From Oscillospiraceae bacterium (lineage in GTDB: Bacteria > Bacillota_A > Clostridia > Oscillospirales > Ruminococcaceae): 9,618 nt of DNA. Of the stretch, positions 6,478 to 9,618 are shown piece by piece (position 1 is the stretch's first letter; each line of letters opens with the position of its first letter). A model generated the notes under the pieces. That model did not search any database, was not told the origin of the DNA, and was given only the letters and a program-made list of their open reading frames with translations. The stretch covers positions 1 to 9,618 of the forward strand of contig JAFQAF010000374.1 of assembly GCA_017400025.1 (NCBI GenBank), read 5' to 3'. A program made the translations under genes and the position numbers.

Positions 6478-6552
6478 ATGGTTAATATTTTCAGAAGACT
6501 TACAGGTTTTTCAATGTGTGCATTTGTGTTTGCAACCCTCTTTATAAAATAA
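6478..6552 (+). CDS. Candidate 24-residue hydrophobic small protein
   Basis: An ATG at 6478 opens a 24-codon frame ending TAA at 6550-6552. The peptide starts MVNIFRRLTG and continues with a hydrophobic stretch, FSMCAFVFATLF, ending IK. A short N-terminal part with two arginines followed by a mostly apolar segment suits a membrane-inserted small protein. The strongest evidence is the context: a near-ideal RBS AAAGGAGA (6467-6474) three bases before the ATG, candidate promoters upstream, and a perfect terminator 45 nt downstream, making a self-contained transcription unit. No gene follows on this strand, so it is not a leader peptide. It lies 192 nt after the kinase gene, and since no terminator separates them it may also be reached by that transcript. 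Alternatively the locus is a small RNA and the frame is accidental. I recognise no family. Confidence 0.5.
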   Translation: MVNIFRRLTGFSMCAFVFATLFIK

Positions 6553-6597
6553 CTTTCAAAGCTTATATATTTTTCTCCGACAAACAGCCCACAAGGC

Positions 6598-6623
6598 AAA
6601 AGCCACCCGCAAGGGTGGCTTTT
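6598..6623 (+). terminator. Strong intrinsic terminator of the mini-gene
   Basis: AAAAGCCACCC (6598-6608) and GGGTGGCTTTT (6613-6623) form a perfect 11-bp stem closed by the stable GNRA-type loop GCAA. The tail is short (TTTT then ATTTA). Because the left arm starts with AAAA, it could also work on the opposite strand. Confidence 0.85.
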
Positions 6624-6735
6624 ATTTATACTGTTTATAAATATAAAAAATGTGTCTCCGAGGTGTGCGGCATAATATTCAGCGGATACAGCTGTTTACA
6701 GATTTTACAGGGACATCGGGTACTTCAAAAATCAA
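6624..6735. other. Intergenic stretch with no recognised feature
   Basis: Between the mini-gene terminator and the hairpin that ends the leftward reductase transcript I see no RBS-backed ORF, no good promoter and no recognisable RNA structure on either strand. Confidence 0.6.
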
Positions 6736-6766
6736 CAGCCGGAACATTTTTTAATTGTTCCGGCTG
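6736..6766 (-). terminator. Probable terminator of the aldo/keto reductase gene
   Basis: CAGCCGGAACA (6736-6746) and TGTTCCGGCTG (6756-6766) form an 11-bp perfect stem with a 9-nt loop. Read leftward it lies 27 nt past the stop codon and is followed by TTGATTTTTG, a modest U tract. Rightward there is no U tract, so the minus strand is the likely user. Confidence 0.7.
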
Positions 6767-6793
6767 GTATTCAGTTTGTTCAGCTGTGCAGGA

Positions 6794-7801
6794 TTATTTA
6801 ATAAATGTCTTGTAGTCTTCGTAATTGCGCTTCAGCAGATTAGGTGTGTCCAGACCGTACGGGCATTTTGCGGCACACTGTCCGCATTCAATACAGTCTT
6901 CAATTTTCTTCATCTTCCGCTGGCCTTTTTCAGACAGATGACCTGCGGCAGGGCTACGGCGCAGCAGCAGGGACATTCTGGCACAGGTGTTTATCTCTAT
7001 TCCCACAGGGCACGGCATACAGTAGCCGCAGCCACGGCAGAATTCACCCACCAGTTCTTCTCTTTCTTTTTCAATATATGCTGTCAGTTCCTCTGTCAGG
7101 GCAGGAGGGTTTTCGTTGTAGCTTAAAAATTCGTCCAGCTCGGTTTCTTTCTGTATACCCCATATAGGTGCTACAGGGAACTGTGCCAGGTATGCATAGG
7201 CCGCGGCAGAATTTGTTATCAGACCGCCTGCCAGGGCTTTCATACAGATAAAGCCCACATCATTTTCTTCACACAAACGTACCAGTGCTTCTTCCTTTTC
7301 GCTGGCCAGATATGAAAACGGGAACTGCAGTGTTTCGTACAGTCCGCTTTTTACTGCTTCCTCTGCTATGGCCAGGCTGTGGCTGGTAATGCCTATGTGG
7401 CGTATTTTGCCCTGTTCCTTTGCCTGCAGCATAGCTTCATACAGTCCGCTTCCGTCACCGGGTTTCGGGCAGAAAGGCGGATTGTGGAACTGATAGATGT
7501 CTATGTAGTCTGTCTTCATTTTTGCCAGGCTTTCCTCCAGCTGCTGCCAGAAAACAGCCACATCGGTGGTCATAGTCTTTGTGGAGATAATTATTTTATC
7601 CCTTACGTCGCCCAGCGCATAGCCTATTTTTTCTTCACTGTCTGTGTATGCCCTTGCAGTGTCAAAATAGTTTATGCCGTTTTCATAGGCTTTGCGCAGA
7701 ATGGCCTTTGCTGTTTCCATATCCACGCGCTGTACAGGCAGTGCCCCAAAGCCGTTTTTTGTCACCATCAGGCCAGTTCTGCCCAGTCTTACCATATCCA
7801 T
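6794..7801 (-). CDS. Aldo/keto reductase with C-terminal 4Fe-4S dicluster domain
   Basis: The chosen start at 7801 gives 335 residues; it has AGGAG at 7809-7813 with a 7-nt spacer, whereas an in-frame ATG at 7840 has no RBS and adds 13 non-conserved residues. Residues 1-230 are an aldo/keto reductase barrel with the full catalytic tetrad Asp47, Tyr52, Lys75 and His106 (GINYFDTARAY, STKT, YQFHN), as in NAD(P)H-dependent carbonyl reductases. The C-terminal third carries two cysteine clusters: CRGCGYCMPCP (255-265, C-x2-C-x2-C-x2-CP, with Cys273 nearby) and CIECGQCAAKCPYG (303-316, classic C-x2-C-x2-C-x3-CP). Two 4Fe-4S clusters are therefore plausible. This fused architecture is common in anaerobes and suggests electron transfer between ferredoxin-type clusters and the barrel; the substrate is unknown. 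It appears monocistronic, with its own promoter and terminator, and points toward the mini-gene. Confidence 0.93.
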   Translation of the reverse strand: MDMVRLGRTGLMVTKNGFGALPVQRVDMETAKAILRKAYENGINYFDTARAYTDSEEKIGYALGDVRDKIIISTKTMTTDVAVFWQQLEESLAKMKTDYIDIYQFHNPPFCPKPGDGSGLYEAMLQAKEQGKIRHIGITSHSLAIAEEAVKSGLYETLQFPFSYLASEKEEALVRLCEENDVGFICMKALAGGLITNSAAAYAYLAQFPVAPIWGIQKETELDEFLSYNENPPALTEELTAYIEKEREELVGEFCRGCGYCMPCPVGIEINTCARMSLLLRRSPAAGHLSEKGQRKMKKIEDCIECGQCAAKCPYGLDTPNLLKRNYEDYKTFIK

Positions 7802-7849
7802 ACAGTTTCTCCTTCCGTGTTTGTATATGTATCGTATCATATTAATTTT

Positions 7850-7880
7850 ATTATATATGGAACAGCAGGGTAAAAGTCAA
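7850..7880 (-). promoter_or_regulatory. Candidate promoter of the aldo/keto reductase gene
   Basis: On the minus strand TTGACT (7875-7880) is followed by TATAAT (7850-7855) at 19 nt, or by TATATA (7853-7858) at 16 nt. The first has a better -10 but long spacing. The leader would be about 40 nt. Confidence 0.5.
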
Positions 7881-7916
7881 GCTGTTTGTACAAAAAGACC
7901 GGAAATGTATTATGTG

Positions 7917-7946
7917 AAAAAATAAAAAGGGCGGTTTCCCGCCCTT
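7917..7946 (-). terminator. Intrinsic terminator of murC
   Basis: Read leftward, AAGGGCGG (7946-7939) pairs with CCGCCCTT (7934-7927) around a GAAA tetraloop, followed by TTTATTTTTT. It lies 18 nt beyond the murC stop and separates murC from the reductase gene. Confidence 0.92.
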
Positions 7947-7964
7947 CTGTTTTCTGTCAGCTGA

Positions 7965-9338
7965 TTAATCTTTGTTTACTTCTTCAAATTCTTTCAGCAT
8001 CATTTTTGCAGCCTTGTAAATATCGCCGCAGCCCAGTGTGATAACCAGGTCCCCCGGTTTCACGTTTTCCTTGCAGTGCTGTACCACACCGTCAAAGCCT
8101 TCGTACCATACGCTGCCTGGAATAAGCTCTGCCAGGTCTTTTGTATAAATGCCTATTGTGTTTATTTCACGGCTGCCCATGATTTCTGTCATCACCACTT
8201 TGTCTGCCAGCTGCAGGGAAGTGGCAAATTCCTTCAGCAGCATTTTTGTTCTGGAATAGGTGAACGGCTGGAAAACTGCCCACACACGTTTGAAGCCCAT
8301 ATCGTTTGCCGCATTCAGTGTAGCTGTGATTTCTTCCGGATGATGTGCATAGTCATCGGCTATTGTCACACCGTTTACAGTTCCCAGTATTTCAAAGCGT
8401 CTGCCTGCACCGCCAAAGGCCTTTGTGCCTTTTTCAATATCCGCTGTATCAATGCCGCTCATATGGCAGGCTGCAAAGGCTGCCAGAGAGTTGTACACAT
8501 TGTGTCTGCCCGGTACGGAAAGATGTATTGTGGAGATAATTTCACCTTTGTATTCCACATCATAGGAATAGAAACTCCGGTGCTCTTTTCTCACGTTCAC
8601 ACCGCGGTAATCATTGCCTTCTGCCAGACCAAAGGTGGTGATTGGCACCTGCATATCCTTTATTACCTCTGTGGTGTTTTTGTCATCACCGTTGATGATT
8701 ATACCGCCTGTTGCCAGAGATGTGAATTTTTTAAATGTGCCCTGCAGGTTTTCAAATGTTTTGAAAAATTCCAGATGGTCGTGGTCAATGTTCAGTACAA
8801 TTGCCAGGTAAGGTGTCAGTTCCAGGAAAGTGTAGCTGTATTCACAGCTTTCAATTACCACGTTTTCACCTTTGCCGTCCTTGCCGTAGCCGTTGATAAG
8901 AGGCAGTTTGCCGCCGATTACACAGGCAGGGTCTTTGCCGGCCATAATCATAATCTGGCTGATAAGGCTTGTTGTGGTTGTTTTGCCGTGAGTGCCGCTT
9001 ACACAGATGGATTTTTCAAAAAATCTGCTTACTTCGCCCAGCATAATGCTTCTTTCAATGCATGGGATGCCCAGTTCTTTTGCTCTGGCCAGTTCGCAGT
9101 TATCCTTGAAAATAGCTGCAGAGTAAACCACCAGGTCTGCACCTTCCACCGCAGATGCTTCGTGCGGGATATTTACTTTAATGCCCATGGCACGTTCATA
9201 ATTTATTATATCGCCTTCGTTCACATCACTGCCGCTGATATTGTAGCCCCTGCCTGCCAGTATCTGCACGATAGGGTACATACCGCTGCCGCCAATGCCT
9301 ACAAAGTGAATATTCTTTTTGCCGTCAAGAATGCTCAT
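7965..9338 (-). CDS. murC: UDP-N-acetylmuramate--L-alanine ligase
   Basis: The 457-residue product has the full length and order of MurC, the cytoplasmic ligase that uses ATP to add L-alanine to UDP-MurNAc, the first amino acid step of peptidoglycan stem synthesis. The N-terminal UDP-binding Rossmann domain begins HFVGIGGSGM (11-20) with SGSD at 35-38. The central Mur ligase domain has the P-loop GTHGKTTTT (115-123), ESCEYSYTFLELTP (163-176) and NIDHDHLEFF (183-192). The C-terminal domain has GAGRRFE (310-316), DDYAHHPEEI (328-337) and GCGDIYKAA (436-444). ESCEY stands where many MurC proteins have EADEY; I regard this as a clostridial variant. The start at 9338 is supported by GGAGAG at 9344-9349, five bases upstream. 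It stands alone, with no other mur or division gene beside it, and is divergent from a GntR-family gene. Confidence 0.97.
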   Translation of the reverse strand: MSILDGKKNIHFVGIGGSGMYPIVQILAGRGYNISGSDVNEGDIINYERAMGIKVNIPHEASAVEGADLVVYSAAIFKDNCELARAKELGIPCIERSIMLGEVSRFFEKSICVSGTHGKTTTTSLISQIMIMAGKDPACVIGGKLPLINGYGKDGKGENVVIESCEYSYTFLELTPYLAIVLNIDHDHLEFFKTFENLQGTFKKFTSLATGGIIINGDDKNTTEVIKDMQVPITTFGLAEGNDYRGVNVRKEHRSFYSYDVEYKGEIISTIHLSVPGRHNVYNSLAAFAACHMSGIDTADIEKGTKAFGGAGRRFEILGTVNGVTIADDYAHHPEEITATLNAANDMGFKRVWAVFQPFTYSRTKMLLKEFATSLQLADKVVMTEIMGSREINTIGIYTKDLAELIPGSVWYEGFDGVVQHCKENVKPGDLVITLGCGDIYKAAKMMLKEFEEVNKD

Positions 9339-9386
9339 AATATCTCTCCATTCTGTATATAAAAATATATCTGCATACTTAAGTTT

Positions 9387-9395
9387 ATTTTATCA
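9387..9395 (-). promoter_or_regulatory. Candidate extended -10 promoter of murC
   Basis: Minus-strand TGATAAAAT (9395-9387) combines TGn with a -10 TAAAAT, which can compensate for the lack of a clear -35 (best nearby is TTGTTA at 15 nt, 9408-9413). The leader would be about 40 nt. Confidence 0.45.
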
Positions 9396-9453
9396 CAAAA
9401 ATCATAATAACAACAGCCTTTTATCAAAATATATGAAAATATTTCAAATTCTA

Positions 9454-9482
9454 TTGACAAAACAGTATATACTGTGTATATT
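9454..9482 (+). promoter_or_regulatory. Strong sigma-A-like promoter of the GntR-family gene
   Basis: A perfect -35 TTGACA (9454-9459), a 17-nt spacer and TATATT (9477-9482) precede the ATG at 9517. Transcription would start near 9489. The spacer and start region are occupied by palindromic operators. Confidence 0.8.
9462..9475. promoter_or_regulatory. Palindromic operator 1 (between -35 and -10)
   Basis: ACAGTATATACTGT is a perfect 14-bp palindrome filling the promoter spacer. A protein bound here would block RNA polymerase. It shares a 13-base identical string with the copy at 9491. Confidence 0.7.
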
Positions 9483-9490
9483 GAATATAT

Positions 9491-9504
9491 ACAGTATATA
9501 CTGC
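9491..9504. promoter_or_regulatory. Palindromic operator 2 (at the transcription start)
   Basis: ACAGTATATACTGC contains the perfect 12-bp palindrome CAGTATATACTG (9492-9503) and starts next to the expected transcription start. It lies 29 bp from operator 1, nearly three helical turns, so dimers on both could contact each other on one DNA face. GTATAT/ATATAC arms (9476-9481, 9487-9492) connect the two. Confidence 0.7.
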
Positions 9505-9516
9505 AAGAGGTGAATT

Positions 9517-9618
9517 ATGAATATAATTATTTCCAACCGGTCGTCTGACCCTATTTACACACAGATAGAGAACCGGATAAAGGCGGCCATAATCAGCGGC
9601 GAGTTAACGGAAGGGGAC
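9517..9618 (+). CDS. GntR-family transcriptional regulator, YtrA-like (5' part, truncated)
   Basis: Thirty-four codons are visible, starting MNIIISNRSSDPIYTQIENR and running to SGELTEGD. The pattern DPIYxQI-x-I-x3-I-x-SGEL-x2-GD is the conserved first helix and turn of the GntR winged-helix domain, and the MNIIISN opening is typical of the short YtrA subfamily, whose members often precede ABC transporter genes they repress. The start is supported by AAGAGGTG (9505-9512) four bases upstream. The effector domain and any transporter genes lie beyond the window. The paired operators over its promoter indicate autorepression. Confidence 0.88.
   Translation, partial: MNIIISNRSSDPIYTQIENRIKAAIISGELTEGD

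Noticed and set aside
6516..6815. 99-codon plus-strand frame after the kinase gene
   Set aside because: It has no RBS, runs straight through a strong terminator and into the antisense of the reductase gene.
7802..7840. Longer N-terminus of the aldo/keto reductase starting at 7840
   Set aside because: The added 13 residues are not family-like and cover the real RBS (AGGAG at 7809-7813); the start at 7801 is better.
8076..9362. Long open frame (428 codons) on the plus strand opposite murC
   Set aside because: It is antisense to a full-length, motif-complete MurC, is rich in Cys, His and Phe in a shadow-like manner, and has no RBS or recognisable domain.

Overview
The window reads as chromosomal DNA of a Bacillota bacterium, most likely an anaerobic Clostridia (Oscillospiraceae/Ruminococcaceae-like). 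The signs are Gram-positive style ribosome binding sites of the GAGGTGAT type, sigma-A-like TTGACA/TATAAT promoters in AT-rich gaps, a VanR/VanS-type two-component pair, an aldo/keto reductase carrying a ferredoxin domain, and a clostridial-looking MurC. This placement is inference from gene content and signals; no species is claimed. I see no IS element, phage gene, CRISPR array, tRNA or rRNA.

Left part (1-3960). The 5' end of a patatin-like phospholipase gene runs leftward off the edge. Across a divergent promoter region with a central inverted repeat lies a rightward cluster: a 721-residue single-pass membrane protein with a large predicted extracytoplasmic beta-rich part and a Pro/Thr/Ala linker, an MscS-family mechanosensitive channel 32 nt downstream, a strong terminator, and then immediately a 140-residue membrane-anchored protein (DUF2500-like, tentative) closed by a second terminator. 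The unrecognised surface protein plus channel is the most system-like part of the window.

Centre (3961-6793). A two-component operon (OmpR-family regulator and a six-TM VanS-like histidine kinase, ATGA overlap) follows a promoter with a good -10, a poor -35 and two TTAAGAA direct repeats spaced one helical turn apart, which suggests autoactivation. Downstream, in what would otherwise be a 508-nt gap, sits a compact mini-gene: candidate promoters, a strong RBS, a 24-codon hydrophobic ORF and a perfect 11-bp GCAA-loop terminator.

Right part (6736-9618). Leftward genes encode a 335-residue aldo/keto reductase with a C-terminal dicluster 4Fe-4S domain and MurC (UDP-N-acetylmuramate--L-alanine ligase), each with its own terminator and candidate promoter. 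Divergent from murC is the start of a GntR-family (YtrA-like) repressor gene, whose strong promoter is overlaid by two copies of a CAGTATATACTG palindrome, a likely autoregulatory operator pair.

Several genes concern the cell envelope (channel, surface protein, patatin, MurC, VanRS-like sensor), but they belong to separate transcription units and a common function is not shown.
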